64,000 nucleotides of DNA, taken from contig NZ_SGWI01000001.1 in the NCBI RefSeq assembly GCF_004519405.1, positions 806,001-870,000 of the forward strand, in the 5' to 3' direction. Shown one piece after another: positions 39,401 through 50,086 of this stretch. Source of the stretch: Pseudomonas sp. BCA17. Lineage in GTDB: Bacteria > Pseudomonadota > Gammaproteobacteria > Pseudomonadales > Pseudomonadaceae. The notes beneath the pieces are model-generated. The model was not told the origin of the DNA, searched no databases, and saw only the letters and a program-made list of their open reading frames with translations. How positions within the stretch are numbered: the stretch's first letter is position 1; each line of letters starts with the position of its first letter. The position numbers and the translations under genes were made by a program.

Positions 39401-42400
39401 CGTCACTGCCGGACAGGCTGGCACTCATCTCCTGCACCAGCACTTGCAGGGCGGTGTGGTCGAGCAGGATATGGTGCAGCAACAGGATACCGGCAAACCC
39501 GCCGTCCGCCTGGGTGTAGGCAAAGTGCATCAGTGAGGCGCGCGACAGGTCGAGGCGATAGTGGCGCGGGTCGAAGCGCTGCTGCAGATGGGCCAGGGCA
39601 TCCAGGCCGTTGGATTCAAGGCGCTCGACGGCCAGCGATGCCTGGCGCAGCACCACTTGCACCGGTTCATCCAGCCCTTCCCAGAGAATGCCGGTGCGCA
39701 GGATGTCGTTGCGTTCGATCACGCTGTGCAGCGCCTGGATGAACGCGTCCACCGCCGTTTGATCGGTGAAGCGCAACTGCACCTGCAACACGTAGGGGTC
39801 GCCCTCGGTGGTTGCCAGATGGTGGTAGAGGATGCCGGCTTGCAACGGAGCCAGGCCATAGATGTCCTGCACGTTGTGAAGGCCGCCGGGCACGCTGGCG
39901 ATGATGTGGTCGATTGCCGCCTGGTCCAGGTCCACCAGCGGCAGCATCTGCGGCGTGATGTGGGTGCTGGCGGCCGTGATGAGGTTGGCCGGGACCTGGA
40001 CCTCGCGTTGCCCGCCCACCGCCGCCGCCAACGCGGCCAAGGTGGGTTGGCCGAACAGCACGCGCACATCGGCACTGAGATCGACCTGGCGCATGCGTTC
40101 GATCAACTTGACCGCCAGCAGCGAGTGGCCGCCCAGTTCGAAGAAGTTATCGTCACGGCCCACGCGGTCGAGCCTGAGCAAGTCTTGCCAGAGGCCGGCG
40201 ATGGTGGTTTCCACGGTGCCCTGCGGGGCTTCGTAGCCTCGGCGCACCAGGGCATCGGTATCCGGCGCGGGTAACGCCTTGCGGTCGAGCTTGCCGTTGG
40301 TGGTGAGCGGAAATTTATCCAGCCATACGAAGGCGCTGGGCACCATGTAGTCAGCCAGGCTCAGCAGCAAATGGTCGCGTAAGGCGGCGGTGCTGAGTTC
40401 GCCTTCGGCAATCACGTAGGCCACGAGACGCTTGTCGCCCGGCTCATCCTCACGGGCAATCACCACCGCGTCACGCACGCCGTCCGCGGTGGCCAGGCGG
40501 GCCTGGATTTCGCCCAGTTCGATGCGGAAACCACGGATCTTCACCTGGTCGTCGTTACGCCCCAGGTATTCAACGCTGCCGTCGGCCAGCAAGCGGCCAA
40601 GGTCACCGGTCTTGTACATGCGCAGGCCGGTGAACGGGTCGGCAAGGAAGCGTTCGGCGTTCAGCGCCTCGCGGTTCAAGTAGCCGCGCGCAACACCGGC
40701 ACCGCCCACATACAACTCGCCCACCACGCCAAACGGCAAAGGCTGGCGATACGCATCGAGGACGTACAACTGCAAGTCGGGAATACGCACGCCAATCGGG
40801 CTGACGCCCACCAGTTGGGCATCCGCCGCTTGCAGGGCGCGATAGGTCACGTGCACGGTGGTCTCGGTGATGCCGTACATGTTCACCAGTTGCGTACCGG
40901 CGTTGATAGCCCGGGCATACCAAGGCTTGAGCATGCCCGGTTCCAGGGCTTCACCGCCAAAAATCACCTGGCGCAGGGAATGCACGGCGGAGCTGCGAGC
41001 CTGGGCGGCGATCAACTGCCGGAACGCGCTGGGCGTCTGGTTGAGGATGCTCACGCCTGCCTCGCAGAGCAGCGTGTAGCATTCGTCCGGCGAGCGGCTG
41101 ACCAGTTGGGGCACGATCAGCAACTGCCCGCCGTGCATCAGCGCCCCCCAGATTTCCCACACCGAGAAGTCGAAGGCGAAGGAATGGAACAGTGCCCACA
41201 CATCGTTGGCGTTGAAGCCGAACCAGTGTTCGGTGGCGGTGAACAGCCGCGCCACCTGGCGGTGTTCGATCATGACGCCCTTGGGCAGGCCGGTGGAGCC
41301 GGAGGTGTAGATGACATAGGCCAGGTTGGCCGGGCTGAGGTGCAGCCGCGGATTGACGATAGATTCCTGGCGCAGGTGGTTGAGGTCGATCTGCGTCAGT
41401 TCGCCGACCAGGTGACGGGTGTTGGCCTGCACCAGTACGGCCAGGGGTTCGCTGTCCTGCAAGGTGTAGGCGATACGTTCCAGCGGGTAGGCCGGGTCGA
41501 TCGGCACATAACCGGCGCCGGCCTTGAGGATGCCCAGCAGGCCGATAATCATTTCCAGGCCACGCTCGACGCAGATCGCCACGCGGTCGTCGGGGCGCAC
41601 GCCTTGGGCCAGCAGGCGGTGGGCAACCTGGTTGGCGCGTTCGTTGAGTTGGCGGTACGTGAGATGGCGGTTGTCGAAACGTAGCGCGACCGCCTCGGGG
41701 TGGGCGGCGGCATGGGCTTCGACTTGCTGGTGGATCAGGGCGCTATCGGCGTAGTGCGAGGGGCTTTGGTTGAGGTCGTGCAGCAGGGTCTGGCGTTCGG
41801 TGTCGGGCAGGATGTTCAGGCCGCTGAGCGGCATATCCGGTCGCTGCTCCAAGGCGTCGGCCAGGCTTTCCAGGGCCGTATGCAGGTAGCCGGCCACCCG
41901 CCGTGCGCCGATGGAGGCCGCTACCATCACGGTCAGTGCAAAGTCTTCGCCCAAGTCATCGACGTTGACCGTCAGCGGGTAGTTGGTGCGTTCCTCGGCA
42001 CCCAACACCTGGATGCCTTGTGCGACTTCAATCACCGCGGCCATATCAGTGGCGGCACTGTGACGGTAGTTGAGCATCGCACTGAACAACGGCGTCGGTG
42101 CGGCGACGCCGCTGCAACGCTGGGCCAGCGCCAGGGAGGCATGTTCATGGTCGAGCAAGCCGGTGAGGCGCTCATGGGTCGCCTTGACCCCGGTGCGTAC
42201 GCCCTGCTCGCCCACATCCACGCGCAGCGGCAAGGTATTGATGAACATGCCCAAGGCCCGTTCCCCGCCTTCGCCCGCGTCCATGCGGCCGAGCATCACC
42301 GTGCCGAACACCACCGCGTCGCGGCCGGAGACCACGCCCAGCACACGGGCCAAGGCCAGGTGCAGCATGCTCGCCACACTCACCCCGAGCGGGCGGGCCA

Positions 42401-43376
42401 AGGCGCGCAGGCGGCGGCTCAGGGCGCTGTCGACGGGTATACGCGCTTCCTCGACGCCCCGGCCGTCACCGTGCACATCCTGCAAGCCGAACGGCAACGT
42501 CGGCTCATCGATATCCGCCAGCATCTCGCGAAAGAACGCTTCGTGGGCCTGCTCAGAGACGCCGTGATGCACCTGGGCGATATAGCTGCGAAACGGCACG
42601 GGTTCACCGGCCTGGGCTTGTTCGCCGGCCAGGTACAGCTGAATTTCATGGCGTACCACATCGAGGGCGGTATGGTCGAGGATGGTGTGATGGAACAGCA
42701 ACATCGCCACCACCCGCTGGTTGACCGGGTCGTCTGTGAACACCAGGCGCAACAGCGGCGCCTGGCCCAGGTCCATGCGGTAAGTGCGCGCGTCGTAACG
42801 CGCCTGCAGTTGAGCCAGCGCATCGCCGCCGCTGCAGCGGACTTCTTCGCACACCAGCGGTGCTTTGCGCCACACCACTTGCAGCGGTTCGTCGAGGCGC
42901 TCCCAGACCATGGACGTGCGCAGGATGTCGTGGCGCTCGATCACCCATTGCAAGGCTTCGGCGAAGGCGTCCAGGCGTGCGCGGCTGTCGAACACAAACT
43001 GCGCGTGCAGCACGTAGGGGTCACCGTGCTCGGCCGAAAGGTGGTGATAGAGCATGCCTTCCTGGAGCGGGGCCAGGGGGTAGATGTCCTGCACGTTCGC
43101 CGCGCCGCCAGGGATCGCGGCGACGATACGATCGATGGCTTCCTGGTCGAGATTGACCAGCGGCAACATTGACGGCGTGATGCGGTAGGCCGGGCTCAGC
43201 CAGTCACCACCGTGCTCGGCCACCAACGCCAGCAGCCGGGGTTTATGGGCGATCAGTTGATCCCACAGTGCGTCGCTCAGGGCTTCGTCGTCGCCCAGGA
43301 TAATCAGGTCGCCTTCTTCAGTCTGCAGACGGATCGCATGGGTGGAAATCGCTGCCAATAATTCGCTGAACTGCAT
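30465..43376 (-). CDS. viscB: Lipopeptide NRPS, modules Thr-Val-Leu-Ser (ViscB-like)
   Basis: The protein has 4303 residues from the ATG at 43376, chosen because AGG lies seven bases upstream and the docking domain then starts cleanly; a GTG eight codons earlier lacks a ribosome-binding site. Order: docking domain (about 1-60), then four C-A-T modules with carrier serines near 1085, 2138, 3197 and 4261. Pocket residues by eye: DFWNIGMVH (Thr), DALWIGGTF (Val), DAWFLGNVV (Leu), DVWHMSLVD (Ser). All four C domains are of the dual condensation/epimerisation kind with intact HHxxxDH, but the fourth has HY instead of HH in its N-terminal motif (codon 33483-33485). The first C domain is not a fatty-acyl starter domain: it expects a peptidyl donor, so an unlinked two-module ViscA-like enzyme must come first. 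The sequence equals residues 3-6 of viscosin-type peptides. The symbol is by analogy. Confidence 0.93.
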
Positions 43377-43621
43377 GGGGTAACCTGCCTGATAAGTCAC
43401 GGTTAAGGAGAAAGTCCGTTTTCAGCTGCCGCTTGAATCGGGGATGCTGGACGCCCTGAAAAAATAGCGGGCGCAGCCGGAGGGCCTGGAGAGGCTTCCG
43501 GCAGGTCTGGGAACTTAAGGGGTTTGGCAGGCAGGGCGTGACATGGGAAGCAGGGACAAGGGTGGCCTTGCGCCGCTCCAGTCGTGGCTTCGCGGGGCAT
43601 GGGGATCGACATGAGCAAAGG

Positions 43622-44537
43622 GTTCTTGCCCCACCACTCGGCACCTCGGTGTGCCCGTAATCCGACATTGATTTGGGGGGCCGCCTGAGATCAGGATCAA
43701 AAGCGGCTCGCTTCGCATCGTGATGTGTGTAGACAACCATACTGCGCTGCAGCTTTTGCTTTCCTGTGGGAGCTGGGCTTGCCCGCACTACACCAAGTAT
43801 CTACACAACCTTGGTGTGGCCATGAACCTGTGGCGAGGGAGCTTGCTCCCGTGACGGCTCGGAAACCGCCGACTATCCAACTGGCCCTCCGCCAGAGAGT
43901 TCGCCCCCGATTGTTGGAATGGAATGAGTACATATCCATTGCTGCGGTAACGGCGGCTTAGGGTTCCGCCCTTACGGCGGGTCACTTTTGGAAAAGAGCC
44001 CCAAAAGTAACCAAAAAGGCTCTTGCCCCACCACTCGGCACCTCGCTCAGGCTCGGTGTGCCCGTAATCCGACATTGATTTGGGGGGCCGCCGCCACGCG
44101 CCATCCATGGCGCGGGGCGGCTAAACCGGCATCCCTGCCGGTTTACCCCCCAAATCAATATCGAATTCCGGCCAGCGTGGTTTAACGGGGCGCCTGAGAT
44201 CAAGATCAAAAGCGGCTCGCTACGCATCGTGATGTGTGTGTGTAGACAACTATGCTGCGCTGCAGCTTTTGCTTTTCTGTGGGAGCTGGGCTTGCCCGCA
44301 CTACACAGAGTATTTACACAACTTTGGTGTGGCCATGAACCTGTGGCGAGGGAGCTTGCTCCCGTGACGGCTCGGAAACCGCCGACTATCCAACTGGCCC
44401 TCCGCGAGGGGCTCGCCTCCGTTGGGCCCTCCCTGGCCCAGGACGGCTAACCCGGCGTCCTGTCGGGTTACCCACGGATCCAATCCTGCGTTCGGCCAGC
44501 GTGGTTTAACGGGGCGCCTAGGATCAAGATCTAAAGC
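43622..44537. repeat. Non-coding region with long direct repeats upstream of the synthetase operon
   Basis: The 1.2-kb space 43377-44586 has no convincing gene. A segment at 43682-43892 recurs at 44191-44405 with few differences, a neighbouring segment at 43622-43684 recurs at 44021-44092, and a third motif at 44169-44213 recurs at 44494-44537. Each long copy contains a REP arm (GGCGAGGGAGCTTGCTCCCG). Short frames in it are products of the repeats. The promoter of the synthetase operon should lie in or next to 43377-43620, but I could not identify its boxes. Confidence 0.85.
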
Positions 44538-44586
44538 AGATCAAAAACACGGCAGGCGGCGCATTCCCATGGAGTGATCGGTCGAC

Positions 44587-45771
44587 TCAACTGGGCGTTA
44601 CGCCCTGGCCGAAGCGTCGGATCGCCAGGCAGTACCCGACCAGCGCCACGGTCGCCAGCAGCCCGCCCGCCGCGCCGATCCAGGCGAAACCGAAGTGGCT
44701 GCCGACCCAACTGCCCATCAGGGCGCCGCCGCCGATGCCGATGTTGTAGATGCCCGAGAACATGGCCATGGCCACGTCGGTGGCGTCCGGTGCAAGCACC
44801 AGTACCTTGGACTGCATGGCCAGGCCGAAGCCCATGATTGCGATGCCCCAGAACACGCTCAGGCCGACGAGATAAGACTCTGCGCCACTCAACGGCAGCA
44901 GCAAGGCCAGGCATGCCGCCAGCAGGAATACCGCACCGACCACGAACAGATGGGGGTTGAAACGGTGCACCAGGCTGAACAGCAGTGAGCCAATGATGCC
45001 GGCGCCGCCGAACACCAGCAGGATCAGGGTGACGGCGTTACCGCTCATGCCCGCCACGCCTTCGACGAAGGGTTCAATGTAGCTGTAGGCGGTGAACTGC
45101 GCCGTCACCGTCATGGCGGTGAGCACGTAGAGCGCCACCAGCGCCGGGCGCTTGAACAGCAGCGGCAGGCTACGCAACGAGCCGGAGTTCTGGCTCGGCA
45201 ACAACGGCAAGGTGCGCGCCAGCCAGAACACCAGGGCGGCCGCGAAAGCGCCGATGACCAGGAACGTGGTGCGCCAGCCCATGGCTTCACCGAGCAGGCG
45301 GCCCAGGGGAATGCCTAACACCATCGCCAGGGAGGTGCCGGTAGCGAGCAGGCCGAGGGCCTGCACCTGTTTGCCGGCCGGCGCCAGGCGTACCGCGAGG
45401 GACGCGGTGATCGACCAGAACAGCGCGTGGGACAAGGCGATGCCGACACGGCTGAGCATCAGGATGCCGAAGCTGGTGGCGACACTGGAGAGGATATGGC
45501 TGGCGATAAACAGGCCGAACAGCACGATAAGCAATTTGCGCCGTTCGACGTTGCGGGTCAGCAGCATCACCGGCAATGACGTCAATGACACGATCCAGGC
45601 ATAGATGGTGAGCATCAGCCCCACGCTGGCGATGGGCATGTCGAAGCTGCTGCCGATGGCGCTGAGCAGCCCGACGGGGACGAATTCGGTGGTGTTGAAT
45701 ACAAAGGCGGCCAGCGCGAGGGCGATGACCGGTTGCCAGTTGGCTTGGGGGGTTGTGGCTGAAAGGCTCAT
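44587..45771 (-). CDS. sotB: MFS exporter of the SotB (sugar efflux) type
   Basis: The 394-residue protein has twelve predicted membrane segments and the drug:H+ antiporter-1 features of Sot[16 protein letters not shown] in helix 1 and [11 protein letters not shown] in the loop between helices 2 and 3. In Enterobacteria SotB exports arabinose and lactose analogues; the natural substrate is unclear. The start is set at the ATG at 45771 before SLSATTPQ; a longer frame adds 37 hydrophilic residues without support. It stands alone beside the repeat region. Confidence 0.85.
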   Translation of the reverse strand: MSLSATTPQANWQPVIALALAAFVFNTTEFVPVGLLSAIGSSFDMPIASVGLMLTIYAWIVSLTSLPVMLLTRNVERRKLLIVLFGLFIASHILSSVATSFGILMLSRVGIALSHALFWSITASLAVRLAPAGKQVQALGLLATGTSLAMVLGIPLGRLLGEAMGWRTTFLVIGAFAAALVFWLARTLPLLPSQNSGSLRSLPLLFKRPALVALYVLTAMTVTAQFTAYSYIEPFVEGVAGMSGNAVTLILLVFGGAGIIGSLLFSLVHRFNPHLFVVGAVFLLAACLALLLPLSGAESYLVGLSVFWGIAIMGFGLAMQSKVLVLAPDATDVAMAMFSGIYNIGIGGGALMGSWVGSHFGFAWIGAAGGLLATVALVGYCLAIRRFGQGVTPS

Positions 45772-45894
45772 GGAATGGCGCGGTACTCTGACGGTGATCA
45801 AGCGGTCACCCAGGACAAGCGCCGCCGCCGAGTATTCTATAGGTTTCTCGGCGGCCTGTTGACGTTGTTCCTGATCAAACAACCATCAGTTTCA

Positions 45895-46254
45895 TCACGG
45901 CGCGGTCAGGGTGACGATGTAGGCCCCCGACTCAATTGGCTTTCCAAGGGCATCCACCAACTGGTACCGCTGGTCGTAATACCGCCCACTGCCGCTGTCG
46001 GCCACCAATTTGACATTGGCCACCGCATTGCCCAGTGCCTGTACGGTGCGCACGGGCTGCACATCGAACCGGCTCCCGCGCATAGCCTGCGGGCACCCAT
46101 TGAGTGCCACTGTCGAGCCGCCCTGCGCAGTCGCTTTGCAACCGGGCTCGACGATACTGCCGTGAAATTGAATGACGCCTGAAGAGGCGGCCATACAAGC
46201 CCCCGCCCATACCGCAAGGAAGCCTGTAACCACTGACAAACGTATAACGTTCAT
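45895..46254 (-). CDS. Small secreted protein with type-1-fimbrial-like domain
   Basis: The 119-residue protein has a clear signal peptide (about 1-23, ending ACMA-AS). The mature part opens with GVIQFHGSIVEPGCKA and has a second Cys 15 residues later (NGCPQ). That resembles the disulphide-closed start of type 1 fimbrial subunits, but the protein is shorter than a normal pilin and no chaperone or usher gene is nearby. It is probably a periplasmic or surface protein of unknown role. It stands alone between the SotB-like and the SBF-family genes. Confidence 0.72.
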   Translation of the reverse strand: MNVIRLSVVTGFLAVWAGACMAASSGVIQFHGSIVEPGCKATAQGGSTVALNGCPQAMRGSRFDVQPVRTVQALGNAVANVKLVADSGSGRYYDQRYQLVDALGKPIESGAYIVTLTAP

Positions 46255-46358
46255 GACGACGCCCCTTCTTGGTTGTTAAGAAGGTCATCGTCCGTTCGGA
46301 CGCAGACTTGAGAGATTTCGTCGCTTTAAGAAATGCCTGATAGCCAGGCGGCGTTACC

Positions 46359-47357
46359 TCACGGGTCCACTTGCCCCATCAACTCCGGGATGCTTTCCGG
46401 CCGTCGGGCATAACGCTGTGCCAATGCCGCGCAGACCATCAACTGAATCTGGTGGAACAGCATCAACGGCAGGATCAGCACGCCCATGGTCGCCCCGGCG
46501 AACAACACCTGGGCCATCGGCACGCCCGTCGCCAAGCTCTTCTTCGAGCCGCAGAACAGGATGGTGATACGGTCTTCCTGATTAAAGCCGAACGCCTTGC
46601 CCAGCAACGTAGAGGCCACCAGTACCAAGCCCAGCAACACGCAGCAGGCGACCACCAGGCCGCCCAGTTCCCACAGCGGGATCTGGTGCCAGATGCCTTC
46701 ATTGACCGCTTCGCTGAACGCGCCGTACACCACCAGCAGGATCGACCCCTGATCGACGAATTTGAGCCAGGACTTGTTGCGCCCTACCCACTCTCCGATC
46801 CAGCGGCGGGCAATCTGCCCGGCGATGAAGGGCAGCAGCAGTTGCACGCTGATTTTCAGGATGGCGTCGACGGTAGAGCCGCCCTCGCCGTGTACGTTGA
46901 GCAACAGCGTCACCAGCAACGGCGTGAGGAAGATACCGAACAGGCTCGACGCCGCTGCGCTGCAAATCGCCGCCGGAATATTGCCGCGCGCCAGCGAAGT
47001 AAAGGCAATCGCCGATTGCACCGTGGCCGGTAATGCACAGAGGTAGAGCATGCCCATGTACAGGTCTTTGCCGATCAGCGGCGACAACAAAGGTTTGAGC
47101 GCCAGGCCCAGCAACGGGAACAGCACGAAGGTCAGGCTGAACACCAACAAGTGCAGGCGCCAATGGCCGGCGCCGGCGACGATGGCCTGGCGTGACAGTT
47201 TGGCGCCATGCAGGAAAAACAGCAGGGCGATGGCCAGGTTGGTCACCCAGCCGAACGCTACGGCGGTTTGCCCGGTGGCGGGCAGCAGCGAAGCGATGAT
47301 CACCGTGGCTATCAGGGTCAGGGTGAAGTTGTCAGGTAGAAAACGTGGGCGGGTCAT
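46359..47357 (-). CDS. Bile acid:sodium symporter (SBF-like) family transporter
   Basis: This inner-membrane protein of about 332 residues has nine to ten membrane segments and the SBF-like family blocks LPATVQSAIAFTSLARGN and FCGSKKSLATGVPMAQVLF. Bacterial members import or export organic anions with Na+; no substrate can be assigned. I use the ATG at 47357 (TRPRFLPDNF), which leaves a short cytosolic N-terminus; an ATG eight codons earlier is possible. It is divergent from an AraC-type regulator only 85 bases away, which probably controls it. Confidence 0.85.
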   Translation of the reverse strand: MTRPRFLPDNFTLTLIATVIIASLLPATGQTAVAFGWVTNLAIALLFFLHGAKLSRQAIVAGAGHWRLHLLVFSLTFVLFPLLGLALKPLLSPLIGKDLYMGMLYLCALPATVQSAIAFTSLARGNIPAAICSAAASSLFGIFLTPLLVTLLLNVHGEGGSTVDAILKISVQLLLPFIAGQIARRWIGEWVGRNKSWLKFVDQGSILLVVYGAFSEAVNEGIWHQIPLWELGGLVVACCVLLGLVLVASTLLGKAFGFNQEDRITILFCGSKKSLATGVPMAQVLFAGATMGVLILPLMLFHQIQLMVCAALAQRYARRPESIPELMGQVDP

Positions 47358-47442
47358 GAGCAAGTCGTCCAGGGGTTGCAAAACGCGTCATCGCGACTCT
47401 AACGTAATGGCTTGTTACCGACTAACGCCAATGAGCCAGTAA

Positions 47443-48231
47443 ATGCCGCCTAAAGGACACGATAAGACGGTGCGCCGCAGCGTACCCGGGCTGTCCAGCC
47501 TGCCCCGACCGGTGTATGGGCGCACCGAATCGCTGCCCAACCGTGCATTGACGCGACGGCACAGCCACCCGTGGGTGCAGCTTTCCTACGCGATTTCCGG
47601 GGTGCTGGAAATCCAGACCAGTGCCGGCCGTTTCGTTGCACCGCCCCAGCGCGCCGTGTGGATTCCTGCGGGGGTACCGCACCGGGTGTTCAGTTCGCCG
47701 CATACCGAAATGCGCAGCTTATACCTGGATTGCAGCGTCACGACCTGGGCGGCCGAGCGTTGTCAGGTGCTGGAGGTGAGCAGTTTGTTACGCGAGTTGA
47801 TTCGCAGCTTCAGCGAGCTGCCGGTGGAGTATGCCGAGGACGGGCCGGATGGACGTCTGGCCCAGGTGGTGCTCGATCAGCTCGCCGCCGCCCCGCAGGT
47901 GGATTTGATGCTGCCCCTGCCCCATGACCCACGGCTGCGCCAGATCTACCGCAGTTTGAACCTGCACCCGGAGCAACAGACCAAGCTAGGACAGTGGAGC
48001 GAAAAACTCGGCGTCAGCGAAAAAACCCTCAGCCGGTCGTTCTTGAGCGACACAGGGCTGACCTTTCGCGCCTGGCGCCAGCGCCTGCGACTGCTGAGTG
48101 CCCTGCCCGCCCTGGAACGAGGCGAGCGTGTAACGGATGTGGCGTTGAGTTGTGGATATGAGTCGACGTCGGCGTTCATTGCTGCGTTTCGTCAGCAGTT
48201 TGATGCCACCCCAGGTGAGTTCTTTCGCTGA
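47443..48231 (+). CDS. AraC-family transcription regulator
   Basis: The 262-residue protein has an N-terminal cupin (RRHSHPWVQLSYAISGVLEIQTSAG, about 38-100) and a C-terminal double HTH (about 165-260: LGVSEKTLSRSFLSDTGLTFRAWRQRLRLL and VTDVALSCGYESTSAFIAAFRQQFDATPGEFF). The layout matches NimR-like AraC proteins that control a divergent transporter gene, here the SBF-family gene. The exact start is uncertain because no strong ribosome-binding site precedes the ATG. The ligand is unknown. Confidence 0.88.
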   Translation: MPPKGHDKTVRRSVPGLSSLPRPVYGRTESLPNRALTRRHSHPWVQLSYAISGVLEIQTSAGRFVAPPQRAVWIPAGVPHRVFSSPHTEMRSLYLDCSVTTWAAERCQVLEVSSLLRELIRSFSELPVEYAEDGPDGRLAQVVLDQLAAAPQVDLMLPLPHDPRLRQIYRSLNLHPEQQTKLGQWSEKLGVSEKTLSRSFLSDTGLTFRAWRQRLRLLSALPALERGERVTDVALSCGYESTSAFIAAFRQQFDATPGEFFR

Positions 48232-48235
48232 CCTG

Positions 48236-48281
48236 GCTGGGGCCGCTTCGCGGCCCGACGGCAGCAAGCTGCCTCGCCACA
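48236..48281. repeat. Degenerate REP element
   Basis: A GGGGCCGCTTCGCGGCCC hairpin is followed by GGCAGCAAGCTGCCTCGCCAC, a single REP with altered arms, between the convergent AraC regulator and the binding-protein gene. Confidence 0.7.
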
Positions 48282-48308
48282 ATAACTGCGCCTCATCCCA
48301 CAGGCCGG

Positions 48309-49310
48309 TCAGCTGCCGTTGCCGCCGTGGGCTTCTTCAAAGAAGTAGTCCTTCCAGCTCGCCGCCTTGTTTTTCAACACGCCCAGCGCCTGGAGTTTCT
48401 CGGCGTAGATAAAGGTGCGCTGGGGCACGATGGTGAAATCGATTTCCGGGTCCTGAACGATCTTCTCCACCAGATCCAACGGCAGCTTGGACTGTTCTAC
48501 ACGGATATAGGCCTTGGCGGCCGCGGGTTTGTCGGCCTTGATGATCTGCTCGGCCTCGGCCAGGGCGGCATAGAACGCCTTGTAGGTCTTGGGGTTTTCA
48601 TCGTGAAATTTCTGCGTGGTGTAGAGCACGTTGAACGACGCCTGCCCACCCAGGATGTCGTAGGAACTGAGCACCTTGTGCACGTTGGGGTTCAACAATT
48701 CCTGATACTGGAACGGCGGGCTGGAGAAGTGCGAATTGATCTCTGAACCACCGGCGATCAGCGCAGCGGTTGCATCAGGGTGAGCCAGGCTGATGGAGAT
48801 GTCGTCGAACTTCTTGTAGTTCGCATCGCCGAACTGCTTGGCGGTCTCGATCTGCAGGGTGCGCGACTGGAAACCTACACCGGCGGCCGGCACGGCGATG
48901 CGGTCTTTCTCGGTGAAATCCTTGAGGGTCTTCACGTTGGGGTTGTTGGTCAGCAAATAATTGGGCATCGAACCGAGGGAAGCGATGGCCTTGACGTTCT
49001 GCTTGCCCTTGGTACGGTCCCACAGCGTGAGCATTGGCGGCACACCGGCCGAGACCACGTCCAAGGCACCGGCCAGCAGCGATTCATTCATCGCGGTGGC
49101 GCCGGAAATGCTGTTCCATTCCACCTGGATATCCAGGCCCTGCTCCTTGCCGTGTTTTTCAATCAGGTGCTGGTCGCGCACCACGTCGAGGATCAGGTAG
49201 CCGATGCCGAATTGCTGGGCAATGCTGATCTTGCCTTCGGCCTGGGCGCCGAGACTGATCAAGGCGCTCGCAGCAGCCAGTAGGGTCAGGGAGGAACGCT
49301 TGAACGTCAT
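48309..49310 (-). CDS. Periplasmic binding protein of the sulfonate/nitrate (SsuA/TauA/ThiY) family
   Basis: From the ATG at 49310 the protein has 333 residues with a signal peptide ending LGAQA-EG. The mature protein shows the SsuA-like fold pattern (SIAQQFGIGYLILDVVRDQHLIEKHGKEQGLDIQVEW; SGATAMNESLLAGALDVVSAGVPP; GSMPNYLLTNN). No ABC permease or ATPase gene lies next to it, so it is an orphan or works with distant partners. A longer frame (to 49535) lacks export features at its start and was rejected. The ligand (sulfonate, nitrate, or a pyrimidine or thiamine precursor) cannot be chosen by eye. Confidence 0.85.
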   Translation of the reverse strand: MTFKRSSLTLLAAASALISLGAQAEGKISIAQQFGIGYLILDVVRDQHLIEKHGKEQGLDIQVEWNSISGATAMNESLLAGALDVVSAGVPPMLTLWDRTKGKQNVKAIASLGSMPNYLLTNNPNVKTLKDFTEKDRIAVPAAGVGFQSRTLQIETAKQFGDANYKKFDDISISLAHPDATAALIAGGSEINSHFSSPPFQYQELLNPNVHKVLSSYDILGGQASFNVLYTTQKFHDENPKTYKAFYAALAEAEQIIKADKPAAAKAYIRVEQSKLPLDLVEKIVQDPEIDFTIVPQRTFIYAEKLQALGVLKNKAASWKDYFFEEAHGGNGS

Positions 49311-49477
49311 GTAGGAATCTGCCGCGTTTTTAAGAAGGTGATGGAGCGTAGCGGCGATTTTTAAGACGGGAAAAGAATATCGGGATCTATTGTTATGCAA
49401 ATAATCCCCAAAACCCTGCTCGGCTGGTATTGTTTCGCGCTTTGAAAAACAGCTGCATGCCTGCGAGGAAATCGACG

Positions 49478-49906
49478 TTGAACACTGACGAAAAAATGAC
49501 CGGTGACCTGTTCGAGGTGGATAAGCGCCTGTCACTCAAACCCGTGGTGGACTTCAACGCCTATCTGCGCAGCGCGTTCGGCGACGGCCCGTGCACCTGC
49601 GTTCGATGCACGGCGGCCAATGGCGATGAAACCGGCTACGCCTTCCAGCACACCTTCGATTTCGACGGCAAACCCACCCACCGCCGTTTCGCCGCTACGG
49701 CCGGTAGCGATGTGTTGCAAGTGTTGAAGAAGGCGTGGTTGTCGTACACCAAAGCTGAGTTGCCGCTCAGTGGCATATTGGCACTGGACACGGTGAAGGA
49801 GTTTGTCGAGCCGCAACTGCACAAGCGCCTGGCGCCGCTTTTTTTGGCCAGTGGTCTGGTCAAGGAAGTAGAGGGAGCGCTGCAGGTTCAGCCGCAAGCG
49901 GCCTGA
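49478..49906 (+). CDS. Small protein of unknown function with TTG start
   Basis: The protein is predicted to have 142 residues from a TTG at 49478, chosen because a strong GAGGA site lies eight bases upstream; ATG codons at 49430 and 49457 lack one. It is soluble, has no signal peptide, and has a C-x-C-x-x-C cluster (CTCVRC) near residue 40 followed by a GYAFQHTFDFDGKPTHRRFAAT stretch and an alpha-helical C-terminal half. I do not recognise the family. It is divergent from the orphan binding protein. Confidence 0.6.
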   Translation: MNTDEKMTGDLFEVDKRLSLKPVVDFNAYLRSAFGDGPCTCVRCTAANGDETGYAFQHTFDFDGKPTHRRFAATAGSDVLQVLKKAWLSYTKAELPLSGILALDTVKEFVEPQLHKRLAPLFLASGLVKEVEGALQVQPQAA

Positions 49907-50042
49907 ACGCCCGCCGTCATCTCCATCACGGCATCCGGTACAGCGTATTCAAAGGCGGCCTTGGCGAGCCGGGTGAAAGTCCGGGACGGTGTTCAAGTAA
50001 TACCCAGGCAACGCCCCTCATCCAGCGCGCCCGCCTGAACGT

Positions 50043-50068
50043 AAAACGGCACGCAAGCGTGCCGTTTT
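50043..50068. terminator. Bidirectional rho-independent terminator
   Basis: AAAACGGCACG pairs perfectly with CGTGCCGTTTT (11 bp, loop CAAG), with A and T runs built into the stem, so it works in both directions. It closes the Glp-like operon on the minus strand and the small gene on the plus strand. The bases 49907-50042 hold nothing else I recognise. Confidence 0.88.
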
Positions 50069-50086
50069 AGCGTCTTTGCCCAACCG

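Noticed and set aside
43318..44483. Several short frames on both strands in the repeat region upstream of the synthetase operon
   Set aside because: They are duplicated along with the repeats, lack ribosome-binding sites, and one overlaps the synthetase start.
43376..44586. Idea that the synthetase operon is truncated at its 5' end by a deletion
   Set aside because: The first protein has a complete docking domain and ribosome-binding site, and unlinked initiation genes are known in viscosin-type strains, so a split layout explains the missing modules better.
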